From contig CASFJH010000079.1 of the NCBI GenBank assembly GCA_949294845.1, positions 1-64,000 on the forward strand: a DNA stretch of 64,000 nt, read 5' to 3'. Positions 7,593 through 15,672 of the stretch are shown in pieces. The translations under genes and the position numbers were made by a program. Source of the stretch: an uncultured Bacillota bacterium. GTDB taxonomy: Bacteria > Bacillota > Clostridia > Christensenellales > Pumilibacteraceae. The notes below the pieces were generated by a model. It saw nothing but the letters and a program-made list of their open reading frames with translations. It made no database searches and was not told the DNA's origin. The stretch's first letter is position 1. Each line of letters opens with the position of its first letter.

Positions 7593-8852
7593 TCAAAGCC
7601 GTCTGAATACGTCGCAGCTTTTGCCGGGCATTACGCCTTTATACTCTCTCCCGTCGATGAGACTGACGCAATTTTCCAATGGCATTGCAACCGGCTGCTC
7701 GCCGATGTTGACCGCCGCCGTAATTTCGCCGCGGCCGAACGCCAGCGCGGTATTTGTCAGGAATATCTTTCGGTAATCGGTGCCGATCAGCCCCGCCTGA
7801 GTGCGCTTCAGCTCGGCCAGACGGGAAATGTAGCCGAACAGCCTGCCGTCCGATTTGTCCACGTCGCGCCAGCACGGTCTGAGCGCCGCGTCGCCGTTTC
7901 TCTTATCGCCTTCGCACGCGTACTCCGACCCGTAGTAAACGCACGGCGTGCCGGGCATTGCGAACAGTATGGTATACGCCGCATAAACGTCTCTCTTGTC
8001 ATTCAGTATCGTATATATGCGCGATACGTCGTGATTATCCGTAAAATTGAGCAAGTCCCTGCCGCGGCACAGCGCCCACGGCTCGTTGCCGAAAAGTCTG
8101 GTCATCGAATGTTCTATTTCAAACAGATTGCGGCTGTTGAGCGCCGAGTAAATTCCCTTGTAACATTCGTAATCGGTGACGGAATCGATACCGGTCTCGT
8201 CGATAAACCGGCCGTAATCGCCGTGTATCATTTCGCCTACGAAATAAAACCCGTCTCCCGCCGCCTGCCTTAGCATCTTTATAAACCATTTGGGAAGCAT
8301 ATACGCGACGTCGAGACGCACGCCGTCTATACCGAACTCGCTTATCCAGAATTTCAGCGCGCCGAGAAGGTGCTCCTGTACGGCCGGATTGTCGAGATTA
8401 AGCCTTACCAGTTCAAAATGCCCCTCCCAAGGCTCGTAGTAAAAGCCGTCGCCGTAAGGGGTGTTGCCGTCGCGCACGATGAACCAGTCGCGGTATTCCC
8501 TGCCGCCCGAAGCGCGCAGCCTGACAAACGGCCCGAAATTTCTGCCCACATGGTCGAAAACCGAATCGAGAATTACGCTTATTCCCTCTTTGTGAAATGC
8601 CGCTACCAGCGCGCGCAGATCGTCGGCCGTTCCCAGCCGCCTGTCTACGGCGAACAGGTCCTCCGTATCGTATCCGTGCGAAGTGCTGCTTAAAACGGGA
8701 TTGAGAAGCACGGCGTCCGCTCCCAGCCTTTTGATGTCGGGAATTATGTCGGCTATGGCGCCGAGCCGGCTGTGCGCCTCCTCGGACGCCGTTTTCTCCG
8801 CGCCGCAGAACCCGAGCGGATATATCTGATAAACTACGCTGAATTTTTTCAT
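7593..8852 (-). CDS. GH13 alpha-amylase-family glycosidase
   Basis: A 419-residue enzyme acting on alpha-glucosidic bonds, without a signal peptide, so probably intracellular processing of maltodextrin-like sugars. The four GH13 regions are visible: ILDSVFDH (region I, with Asp where Asn usually precedes His), GVRLDVAY (nucleophile Asp), FVGEM (acid/base Glu) and FTDNHD (stabiliser). A short C-terminal beta domain follows. The start chosen is ATG 8852, not the upstream ATG 8870, because the -10 box TATACT lies between them, only 6 nt before ATG 8852, and no Shine-Dalgarno is present. It is the first gene of a four-gene operon. Confidence 0.9.
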   Translation of the reverse strand: MKKFSVVYQIYPLGFCGAEKTASEEAHSRLGAIADIIPDIKRLGADAVLLNPVLSSTSHGYDTEDLFAVDRRLGTADDLRALVAAFHKEGISVILDSVFDHVGRNFGPFVRLRASGGREYRDWFIVRDGNTPYGDGFYYEPWEGHFELVRLNLDNPAVQEHLLGALKFWISEFGIDGVRLDVAYMLPKWFIKMLRQAAGDGFYFVGEMIHGDYGRFIDETGIDSVTDYECYKGIYSALNSRNLFEIEHSMTRLFGNEPWALCRGRDLLNFTDNHDVSRIYTILNDKRDVYAAYTILFAMPGTPCVYYGSEYACEGDKRNGDAALRPCWRDVDKSDGRLFGYISRLAELKRTQAGLIGTDYRKIFLTNTALAFGRGEITAAVNIGEQPVAMPLENCVSLIDGREYKGVMPGKSCDVFRRL

Positions 8853-8858
8853 ACGCAA

Positions 8859-8887
8859 AGTATAACACATTGTCGGTTCCGTGTCAA
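8859..8887 (-). promoter_or_regulatory. Near-consensus sigma-A promoter giving a leaderless amylase mRNA
   Basis: Minus strand TTGACA (8887-8882), 17 bp, TATACT (8864-8859), then 6 nt and ATG 8852. The expected transcript start is at or next to the A of the start codon. Confidence 0.8.
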
Positions 8888-8950
8888 TTTGGAGGACGAA
8901 CCTCGCCGCATTTTCATAAAGCCGCCCCCGCCGCGTTGTAATTCACATGT

Positions 8951-9043
8951 GCGCCGTTTGCCGCGCTGATGCTTTGCGCCGTTACTTCCGCGCCGTTTGC
9001 CGCGCTGATACTTCGCACCGTTTACCATGCTGATGCTTCGCGC
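8951..9043. repeat. Three degenerate direct repeats, intergenic
   Basis: Units of about 28-30 bp begin GCGCCGTTTGCCGCGCTGAT at 8951 and 8990; a third, more diverged copy runs 9015-9043. They lie between the M23 gene and the amylase promoter. No coding capacity or T-tract is seen. Confidence 0.65.
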
Positions 9044-9080
9044 CGCCGTTTCGGCGGTTTTCCGGCTGCAACGTAACGGG

Positions 9081-10046
9081 CTATAATATCTGACGGTCGG
9101 GAAGGCCTGAAGGCACTTTGACTCTTTTCGCCGATAAAAATCCGGTGATACCGTAAAGATCCACCCAGATTTCCTTGCTGCCCTTTTCCTGCGAGGGGTG
9201 AAAGATAAGCTGCAGTCCGATATGAAGATGAGTCGCGCCCGTTTTAAGATCGGTATTTTCGGTGGCCGAATAGCCCGTGCGGCCGAGATACCCTATATGC
9301 TGACCGGCCGTCACTCTTGCTCCCTTGTCTATGCCGCGCGCATACGGATTGTCGCGCCTTAAGTGCGCATAATACCAGTACCTCAGTCCGTCGTCCGAAC
9401 GTATTCCTATCCGCCAGCCGCCGTACCTGTTCCAGCCTATCTCGGTAACGGTGCCGCCCTCCACGGCGACGACCGGAGTGCCTGCCGAACCCATGATGTC
9501 GTGTCCCAGATGTCTGCGCTTATAGCCGTAGCTGCGCGAATTGCCGAAATCGTCGTAATGACTGTACCAATATCCTGCAGCAAGAGGGAATCTGCCCTTT
9601 ATTTCCACCGAGCTGCCGGTTCTGCCCTCTTCTACGCCTACCATAGGCCCGAACACGGCGGCGTAAGCCTCCTTGTGATAAAGATAATATTTATTGTTTC
9701 CCGCCGCCTCGTCAACCGTCATTCCCCGGGACAGCTTTTCCGAAAGCGATCTGAAATGAGCCGCGTCCTTTTTGCCGAATCGGTTGCCGTTTTTATAGGC
9801 GACGTATGCTATTATGTCCGAAAACGCGACGTCGGCGCCGCGCCCGTGACAGTCGCGGCATAAAGCGAGCGCCGACCTCATCGAGGCGGCGTCTGCGGCG
9901 CAGTCAACCCACCTGATATAATTTTCACTTTCCGTCACTGACGTTACCGCCCCGTCGGCGCAGTCAAATCGTCCGATACCGTTTTTCTCTCCCGTTACGG
10001 GCGCAGTCATGCATACTGCCAGCAATGCGCATAATAATCTCATCAT
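9081..10046 (-). CDS. Exported M23-family (LytM-like) metallopeptidase
   Basis: A 321-residue protein with a short hydrophobic N-terminal signal (LLCALLAVCMTAPVTG). The M23 domain is at about 185-295, with zinc ligands in RHLGHDIMG (His and Asp) and HLHIG (HxH). These enzymes cut peptidoglycan peptides; the LGHDIMG and AGTPVVAVEGGTV segments are typical. The N-terminal region before residue 150 is not recognised. It starts with two consecutive ATGs at 10046 and I see no convincing Shine-Dalgarno. A cell-wall or sporulation role is possible but nothing in the sequence decides it. Confidence 0.88.
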   Translation of the reverse strand: MMRLLCALLAVCMTAPVTGEKNGIGRFDCADGAVTSVTESENYIRWVDCAADAASMRSALALCRDCHGRGADVAFSDIIAYVAYKNGNRFGKKDAAHFRSLSEKLSRGMTVDEAAGNNKYYLYHKEAYAAVFGPMVGVEEGRTGSSVEIKGRFPLAAGYWYSHYDDFGNSRSYGYKRRHLGHDIMGSAGTPVVAVEGGTVTEIGWNRYGGWRIGIRSDDGLRYWYYAHLRRDNPYARGIDKGARVTAGQHIGYLGRTGYSATENTDLKTGATHLHIGLQLIFHPSQEKGSKEIWVDLYGITGFLSAKRVKVPSGLPDRQIL

Positions 10047-10083
10047 ATAAATTTATTTTGTCTTTTTATGCGCTTTTTTATTT

Positions 10084-10115
10084 TAAAAACCGGAGCGGCT
10101 TTCAGACCGCTCCGG
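10084..10115 (-). terminator. Terminator after the PH-domain gene
   Basis: Leftward stem CCGGAGCGG / CCGCTCCGG (10115-10107 and 10098-10090) followed by TTTTTAAAAT. Confidence 0.85.
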
Positions 10116-10145
10116 CGGAGCTTATGATAATTCGGATTTCCGACC

Positions 10146-10796
10146 TCAGTCCTTGTCCTTGGTATAGGCGGTCGTATAGCCCTTGTTGGTCTTAGGCCGC
10201 AAATCGTTGGGGAAAGCGGCGTCCAGCTTGAGATCGCGCGTTATCTCCTGCAGCTTGTTGGTAATGAAGTAGCAGTTTTCTATATCGTAAAGCACGACCG
10301 CGCCGGACACGCTGTTTATGTATATGTCTCCCACCTTGCATATCTTGTCGAAAAGACCGACTTTGAGGTTTACGGAAATTATATCGGCGTAATACACGTT
10401 TTTGAAATCTATGCCTATAACGCCAGAGCGGACTATTATACGCTTGTCAGTGAACGCATACTCCAGATTCTTATGCTGCCGGTTTGCCGTAATTATGTGC
10501 GAAATCCAGATCCACACGGGCAGCAGGTGAAACGCAAAAAACACGCACAGCCCGATGATCAGCGGCAAGGGCATTTGCGGCCCCAGACGGCAGAGCATAT
10601 AAATAAAACCGCCGTCGATCGCCAGCCACAGCAAAGCTATGGGCGTCATAGAGAGTATCTTGAAAAGAATAAAAGCCGACTTTTTAGGCTTGCCTCTCCA
10701 CAGTATCTGCTCGTCCTGCGAAACGAGCGAATCAATATCGACATATTTTTTGTCATCGTCGCTTCCTCTGAAATAATTTTCGTTAAGTCCGGACAT
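10146..10796 (-). CDS. Membrane protein with bacterial PH (bPH2) domain
   Basis: A 216-residue protein with the pattern EQILWRGKPKKSAF, two hydrophobic segments (about 50-70 and 78-104), then a PH-like domain with YAFTDKRIIVRSGVIG and IISVNLKVGLFDKI. This arrangement is typical of YdbS-like bPH2 membrane proteins. The start is placed at ATG 10796, seven nt after a perfect AGGAGG, rather than at ATG 10817. It stands alone with its own terminator. The family has no settled function. Confidence 0.8.
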   Translation of the reverse strand: MSGLNENYFRGSDDDKKYVDIDSLVSQDEQILWRGKPKKSAFILFKILSMTPIALLWLAIDGGFIYMLCRLGPQMPLPLIIGLCVFFAFHLLPVWIWISHIITANRQHKNLEYAFTDKRIIVRSGVIGIDFKNVYYADIISVNLKVGLFDKICKVGDIYINSVSGAVVLYDIENCYFITNKLQEITRDLKLDAAFPNDLRPKTNKGYTTAYTKDKD

Positions 10797-10935
10797 TTTT
10801 TCCGCCTCCTGTTCCATTATCCTTTTATTTTATCCGGCTTACGCGCGACTGCCGCCGCACGCGCCGTTTTTAAAACTTTTTTACCGAAAAACGCCGTTAA
10901 AATGTAAAATTAGCGCTTAAAAGCAAAAAAAACTA

Positions 10936-10964
10936 TTGATTTATTCATAATTTTATGCTATGCT
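10936..10964 (+). promoter_or_regulatory. Sigma-A promoter of the flavin reductase-like gene
   Basis: TTGATT (10936-10941), 17 bp, TATGCT (10959-10964). It leaves a leader of about 30 nt containing AGGGG before ATG 11002. Confidence 0.7.
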
Positions 10965-11001
10965 GATTATATTGAAAATAATATCCTTCAGGGGTTGTAA
11001 A

Positions 11002-11490
11002 ATGAACGAAAAACAGCGTATCGCCCTTATGAACGCCTTGCGCGCAACAGGCGTTTTCGTCACTTGCGGAATAAGAAGATCCAACGTTATGACCACGCAC
11101 TGGGGCTGTATGGGAACACTCTGGAACAGAGACGTGTTCGTGCTTCCCGTCCGCAAGTCCAAGCTGAGCTATGAGATTATAAAGGAAAACGGCTCTTTCG
11201 CCATAAGCGTGCCAGTAAAGGATATGCGCAACGAAATAGCGCTGTGCGATCATATTTCGGGACATTTCGTCAACAAGTTCGAGGAGCTCCACCTCCACCC
11301 CAAACGCGCGCGCAAAATCGACGCATATGTGCTGGGCGAGTGCGGACTGATCGTCGAATGTCGAGTCGCCGCCGAGACCGAGCTGTCCAAGGACGCCATG
11401 CTTCCCGACCTCCACGCCGAAATGTACGACCGCAAGGATTATCACTCGCTGTTTATAGGCGAAGTGGTCGAAACGTACAACCTGCGCTGA
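11002..11490 (+). CDS. Flavin reductase-like (FMN-binding split barrel) protein
   Basis: A 162-residue protein of the flavin reductase-like/flavoredoxin family, which binds FMN and passes electrons or reduces flavin. The core has VTCGIRRSNVMTTHWGC, VLPVRKSKLSYEIIKENGSFAISVP and GECGLIVECRV. The start is ATG 11002, seven nt after AGGGG, rather than the upstream ATG 10960, which overlaps the -10 box. It is monocistronic between its own promoter and a shared terminator. The physiological partner is unknown. Confidence 0.82.
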   Translation: MNEKQRIALMNALRATGVFVTCGIRRSNVMTTHWGCMGTLWNRDVFVLPVRKSKLSYEIIKENGSFAISVPVKDMRNEIALCDHISGHFVNKFEELHLHPKRARKIDAYVLGECGLIVECRVAAETELSKDAMLPDLHAEMYDRKDYHSLFIGEVVETYNLR

Positions 11491-11565
11491 ACGAACGCGC
11501 CGCCGAGAACGCAGTCTCAGCCTAACAGCGCCGCGAGAACGCAACCTCAACCGAACAATCGTTTT

Positions 11566-11595
11566 ACCGCCGTATATATGGCGGTATTTTATTTT
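11566..11595. terminator. Bidirectional terminator
   Basis: Stem ACCGCC (11566-11571) / GGCGGT (11580-11585) around an 8-nt AT loop, with T-rich sequence on both exits. It separates the convergent flavin reductase-like and cyclophilin genes. A decayed repeat of CGAGAACGCA lies just upstream, at about 11502 and 11534. Confidence 0.75.
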
Positions 11596-12104
11596 GAAAT
11601 AATGCGCACGGTACGGATAACCGCCGGCACGTCGGGTATGTCGTCGAAACCGTTTTCCGAATGAGTGGATACTTTGGAAAGCGCTATCGCCGTATTGAGG
11701 CTCGCCTCGTCGGAAACGCGGCCGAAAGCTGCGTATTCGCCGTCGAGAAAGCGGCAGTCCGCCACGCAAATAAAAAACTGGCTGGAAGCGGAATCCTTTA
11801 CCGCGGTGCGCGCCATCGAGACGACGCCCGGCTCGTGGGATATGGCGTTGGCTATGCCGTTGGACAGAAACTCGCCCTTTATGGACGCAGTCTTGCGTGC
11901 CGGAATCAGTCCTTTATCGTAGCTGAAGCCGCCGCCCTGAACCATAAATCCGGCTATGACCCTGTGAAATACGAGCCCGTCGTAATACCCTTCCTCTGCC
12001 AGCTTGACAAAATTGGCCACCGATATGGGCGCGAGCTCGGGATAAAGGTCGAGTCTTATCGTCCTGCCGGCTTCGAACTCGATTTCAGCTTTAATTATCT
12101 GCAT
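11589..12104 (-). CDS. Cyclophilin-type peptidyl-prolyl isomerase
   Basis: A 171-residue cytoplasmic cyclophilin that catalyses cis-trans isomerisation at proline. It has the family motifs [31 protein letters not shown] (catalytic Arg in FHR, Phe and Gln in the pocket), SQFFI and a final domain with AFGRV. No export signal. A Shine-Dalgarno AGGAGG lies 7 nt before ATG 12104, with a consensus promoter upstream. Monocistronic. Confidence 0.94.
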   Translation of the reverse strand: MQIIKAEIEFEAGRTIRLDLYPELAPISVANFVKLAEEGYYDGLVFHRVIAGFMVQGGGFSYDKGLIPARKTASIKGEFLSNGIANAISHEPGVVSMARTAVKDSASSQFFICVADCRFLDGEYAAFGRVSDEASLNTAIALSKVSTHSENGFDDIPDVPAVIRTVRIISK

Positions 12105-12122
12105 AAAAGAACCTCCTGTTAT

Positions 12123-12151
12123 ATTATAGATTATCCGGCCGAGATTGTCAA
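12123..12151 (-). promoter_or_regulatory. Sigma-A promoter of the cyclophilin gene
   Basis: Minus strand TTGACA (12151-12146), 17 bp, TATAAT (12128-12123): full consensus at both boxes. Confidence 0.85.
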
Positions 12152-12161
12152 GTAATGCGCG

Positions 12162-12938
12162 TCACGACCGTTTAATATGCGGCGCCGCGCCGTAAAGGCG
12201 CTTATAGGCGCGGTAAAAAGTAGTATAGTTGTCAAAGCCCGTCCTGTCGGCCGCCTTTCCGGGGCGTATACCGGCGTCTATCATCAGCCTAGCCTCTTCG
12301 AGCTTGCGGTGTCTGGCGTACTCCATCACGCCCTCGCCTATGCATTTCGTAAACGTATGGCATAAATAGTGTCTGTTGACGCCGGCGGCGGCGGCAACGT
12401 CGCTCAGCGAAAACTCTTCGGTCAGCCTGTCGTTTATAAAAGCCACCGCGCGGCGCACCGGCTCGGGCATATCCGAAACCGACTGCGCGCCGGCTGTCCT
12501 AAGAGGCGAAGCGTGGTTGAGCAGAATCATCAGCTCGCCGGGGTACGCCGAGGCGATGTAATCGAGCTCCGTCCTGTCCAGACGGTCGGCATACGATATG
12601 AGTCGGTCGAAAAGCGCGCGTATCTCTTCGTTGACGCGGTATAACAGCGGCCTGTCGCCGCAAGCGGCCGGCGGCGAAAACATCATTACCGTGCGCCTGT
12701 AAGGCCCTCCCGAGTCAGACGGGCGTGCGCAATGAAACACGCACGGCGGTATAAGCAGCAGACAGCCGCTTTTAAGGCTGAACCTTTCCCCTGCCACTAT
12801 GTAGTCCGTCTCCCCCTCCATGAGATAATACGCCTCGTAAAGAAAATGGCAGTGCTTTACATAAGTCCGTCCTGTAGGACGGTCCTCGCCGTAGTGAAAG
12901 GAAAAGTCCCTGCTGTGAATTTCTTTTAGTACGCTCAT
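12162..12938 (-). CDS. AraC-family regulator (cupin + HTH_18)
   Basis: A 258-residue regulator with an N-terminal cupin-like sensing domain (FLYEAYYLMEGETDYIVAGE, then LLLIPPCVFHCARP) and a C-terminal double helix-turn-helix (FSLSDVAAAAGVNRHYLCHTF and TGFDNYTTFYRAYKRLYGAAP). It is transcribed away from the SIS/RpiB-like operon and probably controls it in response to a sugar-related ligand. ATG 12938 lies 7 nt after a TATAAT box with no Shine-Dalgarno, so the mRNA is predicted to be leaderless. Confidence 0.9.
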   Translation of the reverse strand: MSVLKEIHSRDFSFHYGEDRPTGRTYVKHCHFLYEAYYLMEGETDYIVAGERFSLKSGCLLLIPPCVFHCARPSDSGGPYRRTVMMFSPPAACGDRPLLYRVNEEIRALFDRLISYADRLDRTELDYIASAYPGELMILLNHASPLRTAGAQSVSDMPEPVRRAVAFINDRLTEEFSLSDVAAAAGVNRHYLCHTFTKCIGEGVMEYARHRKLEEARLMIDAGIRPGKAADRTGFDNYTTFYRAYKRLYGAAPHIKRS

Positions 12939-12945
12939 ACTCTAA

Positions 12946-12973
12946 ATTATACATAAAAAGCAATAAATGTAAA
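12946..12973 (-). promoter_or_regulatory. araC-type gene promoter, leaderless geometry
   Basis: Minus strand TTTACA (12973-12968), 16 bp, TATAAT (12951-12946), then 7 nt to ATG 12938. Confidence 0.7.
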
Positions 12974-13023
12974 GTATTTGCGCATAAAAAGGTCTTTTAT
13001 TGTCTCATAAAAAGATTTATAAT
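12952..13023 (+). promoter_or_regulatory. Candidate AraC operator repeats and promoter of the SIS operon
   Basis: CATAAAAAG occurs three times in the same orientation, at 12952-12960, 12983-12991 and 13006-13014. The last lies just before a TATAAT -10 box (13018-13023) that has no recognisable -35 box, as expected for an activator-dependent promoter. Binding by the neighbouring AraC protein is inferred. Confidence 0.5.
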
Positions 13024-13059
13024 AGTATTGAACAAACTAAAACGGAGGATAAAAGAACA

Positions 13060-14088
13060 ATGACCAACATGGAACTTGAAATCATGTCGCAGCCGGCGGC
13101 TGTCAGGCACGCCGCCGAGGTAAACGCCGGAGTAATAGCCGGCTTTGCCGAAGCGATAAAGGCGCGCGGCGTAAAGCAGATAGTCGTTGCGGCGCGCGGC
13201 AGCAGCGACAACGCCTGCAATTATTTCAAATATCTCTGCGAGATATACGCCGGCATACCGGTATCTTCAGCGGCGCCCAGCGTCATAACCCTGTACGACG
13301 GCGCGCTCGATCTGTCGCAGACGGCGGTAATAGGCGTATCGCAGTCGGGCGCCGCCGCGGACGTAATCGCGGTAGTCGAGCGCGCGCGCTCGCAGGGCGG
13401 CATTACGGCGGCGATTACCAACAACAAGGACTCCGCTCTGGCTAAAGCCGCCGAATATTCGGTATTCATGGACGTAGGCGAGGAAAAGAGCGTCGCCGCG
13501 ACCAAGACCTTTACCGCTCAGATGTATATGCTCGCAAAAATCGCCGACGCCCTTTCGGGAGGAAAGATTAAAGACCTGGACAAAGTTCCCGAAGTCATCG
13601 ACGGCACGATAAACTCCGCCGGGGCGGCGATAAAAGCGGCGGCAGCGCGTCTTAAAGAAGTCAGGAGCTGTTACGTCCTCGCTCGCGGCATCATGTACGC
13701 CGCCGCACAGGAAAGCGCGCTCAAAATTCAGGAAACCACTTACACCCATGCGCGCGCTTACGCCGTAAGCGACTTTTATCATGGACCCTTCGCCGTAGTG
13801 GACGGCAATACGAGCGTTATCCTGCTGGCGGCCGAGGGAAAAGCGTCGCGCGACAATACCGAAATGCTCGGACGTCTGTCCGCCGCCGGCGCCGACGTCA
13901 CGCTCATTTCTTCGGACAAGTCGGTTTCGGGAGGAAACGCGCGCGTGGATATTCCCGTTTGCGCCGAAGCGATAGCTCCGTTCGCTTTCGTGACCGCGGC
14001 ACAGCTGCTCGCGCTTAACGTCAGCCTGTCGCGCGGACTCAACCCCGACGCGCCGCGCGGACTTAAAAAAGTAACCGTAACGAAATAG
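13060..14088 (+). CDS. SIS-domain sugar-phosphate isomerase/deaminase (GlmS/FrlB/AgaS-like)
   Basis: A 342-residue protein with two SIS domains and no glutamine amidotransferase domain. Features are VVAARGSSDNACNYFKYL, VIGVSQSGAAADVIAV, SVAATKTFTAQM and the C-terminal YAVSDFYHGPFAVV. Such proteins isomerise or deglycate amino-sugar phosphates or fructosamine phosphates. The start is ATG 13060 behind GGAGG with a long 11-nt spacer; ATG 13069 is an alternative. It is followed after 44 bp by the RpiB-like gene, and an AraC regulator faces it. A sugar catabolic pair is likely; the substrate is unknown. Confidence 0.82.
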   Translation: MTNMELEIMSQPAAVRHAAEVNAGVIAGFAEAIKARGVKQIVVAARGSSDNACNYFKYLCEIYAGIPVSSAAPSVITLYDGALDLSQTAVIGVSQSGAAADVIAVVERARSQGGITAAITNNKDSALAKAAEYSVFMDVGEEKSVAATKTFTAQMYMLAKIADALSGGKIKDLDKVPEVIDGTINSAGAAIKAAAARLKEVRSCYVLARGIMYAAAQESALKIQETTYTHARAYAVSDFYHGPFAVVDGNTSVILLAAEGKASRDNTEMLGRLSAAGADVTLISSDKSVSGGNARVDIPVCAEAIAPFAFVTAAQLLALNVSLSRGLNPDAPRGLKKVTVTK

Positions 14089-14132
14089 CCCCTGTATTAA
14101 TCCGCCGACGGACGCGAAACAAGGAGAATTTT

Positions 14133-14705
14133 ATGAAAACGATAAAAGACAAGCAGCTGCTGGTCGGCGCGGATTTCGCCGGCTTCCCTCTTAAGGAAGC
14201 CGTGGTCGCCCACCTTAAAGCGAAGGGCTGGACCATAACCGACGTGGGAGTCAAATCTCCGGACGACAACGATACCGACCTGATGTTCCACCGCATCGGG
14301 CTGAGAGTCGGCTCGCTCATCGCCGAAGGCGAGTTCGAGCGCGCTCTCGTGTTCTGCGGAACCGGAATGGGCATACACATAGCCGCTTCCAAATGCCCTC
14401 ACGTCCATGCCGGAGTGGTGGAAAGCGTTCCGGCGGCGCTGCGCGCCATCACGGGCAACGGAGTAAACGTGCTCGCTATGGGAGCGTTCTACGTCGCGCC
14501 GCAGATGGGCTGCGACATCGCAGACGCTTACCTCGGCGCACAGCTCGGAAGCGGATACGAGTGGTGGCATAATTTTTACGAATTCCACAAGCTGGCGATA
14601 GACGAGCTGGAGGCCTTCGATTACGAAACCTACAAAAAGAACGGTTTCAAGCTCAGGCATCTGGGCGATTACGACCTCAAGCTGGAGACCAAACCGGAGG
14701 ACTGA
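14133..14705 (+). CDS. RpiB/LacA/LacB-family protein with altered active site
   Basis: A 190-residue member of the RpiB/LacAB sugar-phosphate isomerase family. The catalytic Cys motif FCGTGMGI is intact. The usual DH of the N-terminal motif is DF here (GADFAGF), and the segment that carries the ring-opening His in RpiB reads TGNGVNVLAMG, with no His. A C-terminal extension of about 40 residues, rich in aromatic and charged residues, follows the normal end. A clear Shine-Dalgarno (AAGGAG) precedes the ATG. It is the second gene of the SIS operon. It probably acts on a different substrate from ribose-5-phosphate. Confidence 0.85.
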   Translation: MKTIKDKQLLVGADFAGFPLKEAVVAHLKAKGWTITDVGVKSPDDNDTDLMFHRIGLRVGSLIAEGEFERALVFCGTGMGIHIAASKCPHVHAGVVESVPAALRAITGNGVNVLAMGAFYVAPQMGCDIADAYLGAQLGSGYEWWHNFYEFHKLAIDELEAFDYETYKKNGFKLRHLGDYDLKLETKPED

Positions 14706-14776
14706 CCGCCTTTATCCCGTATAGACGGGCGGCAACGGAGACTTTTCGCATATTTCCGTCAGGTGCCCGTCCATTT

Positions 14777-14811
14777 AAAAATCCGCGCGTTTTCTACGCG
14801 CGGATTTTTTT
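14777..14811. terminator. Strong terminator after the SIS/RpiB-like operon
   Basis: Stem AAAAATCCGCGCG (14777-14789) / CGCGCGGATTTTT (14797-14809), loop TTTTCTA. Usable from both sides; the leftward long gene run ends at 14955. Confidence 0.88.
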
Positions 14812-14954
14812 CACGCGGCAACACCGCCGTGCATATAAATCTGCTCTGCCGTGTGTTATTATTTTTCAGCCGCGCTCTTTACCTGCCCGACGCGGAAATT
14901 TGACTCCGCGCGCTTTGTGAAGCTTTTACGCCGCGCCCGAAAATTCGTCATTGT

Positions 14955-15668
14955 TCAACGTTTATCGGCAAGAAAGCCGTCAAGGTATTCGGCTATGCGC
15001 GAGATCGTCGCGGGATCGGCGCCGTCGGGTACGAAACGGCTCGGCGCGACTCCGAAAAATTTCGTCCATACGAACGCACCGGCATATCTTCCGCAGACAT
15101 TAAGATGGAATCCGTCGCGGCAGAGATCGCCGAAAAGTTCGGTCTCTCTTAAAAACGCAACGGCTTCGCCCGTCCGTATCATTCGGAGATTATGGTCTGT
15201 CGCCGCTTTTTCCGACGCCGCAACGATACGTTCGGTCATAAATGCGGTATCGCCGCGGTAACTGTCGTAAAACTCGGGCGACGGCGAGCCTTTAACGTGC
15301 GCCCACGTCTGGTGAAAGATTATTTCGGCCGACGGACACGCGGCGCGCACCGCGGCTATAACCTGTCCGAGATACGGCTCATAGGTGTCCTGCATACCCG
15401 AAAGCACGCTGCATTGCTGCACGGTCACCGCGTCCCAGCCCTCGCCGAGAACCGAATTTATGCTGACGCGCGTTTCTTTTTCCGGCACGCCGTCCTTCTG
15501 AAACTCGTACTCGGCGAGATTGCCGGCAATATTGCGCGCGTGGCGCTCCAGCGAGCAGCCGCCTATGTAAAGATTGCGCGCATACAGTCCGCTCAGCCGG
15601 TGCAGATATACGGTGCAGTCCTGCGAAAAGCTGTTGCCTATCGCCAATATCTTAAAATCGCGCTTCAT
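14955..15668 (-). CDS. DUF4886-type SGNH hydrolase
   Basis: A 237-residue protein of the DUF4886/SGNH lipase-esterase superfamily. Block I is ILAIGNSFSQD with the nucleophile Ser, a middle block reads VTVQQCSV, and the C-terminal DGFHLN supplies the Asp and His. Relatives are often encoded next to glycan-degrading genes and may remove acyl groups from sugars; here it closes the murB-manA gene run, 4 bp after manA. No signal peptide. The substrate is unknown. Confidence 0.8.
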   Translation of the reverse strand: MKRDFKILAIGNSFSQDCTVYLHRLSGLYARNLYIGGCSLERHARNIAGNLAEYEFQKDGVPEKETRVSINSVLGEGWDAVTVQQCSVLSGMQDTYEPYLGQVIAAVRAACPSAEIIFHQTWAHVKGSPSPEFYDSYRGDTAFMTERIVAASEKAATDHNLRMIRTGEAVAFLRETELFGDLCRDGFHLNVCGRYAGAFVWTKFFGVAPSRFVPDGADPATISRIAEYLDGFLADKR

Positions 15669-15672
15669 GGGA

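Noticed and set aside
8853-8870. Upstream ATG (8870) as the amylase start
   Set aside because: It lies upstream of the TATACT -10 box, so it would not be in the predicted transcript.
8951-9043. Short repeats considered as a CRISPR array
   Set aside because: Units diverge, spacers are absent or irregular (two units overlap), and no cas gene is near.
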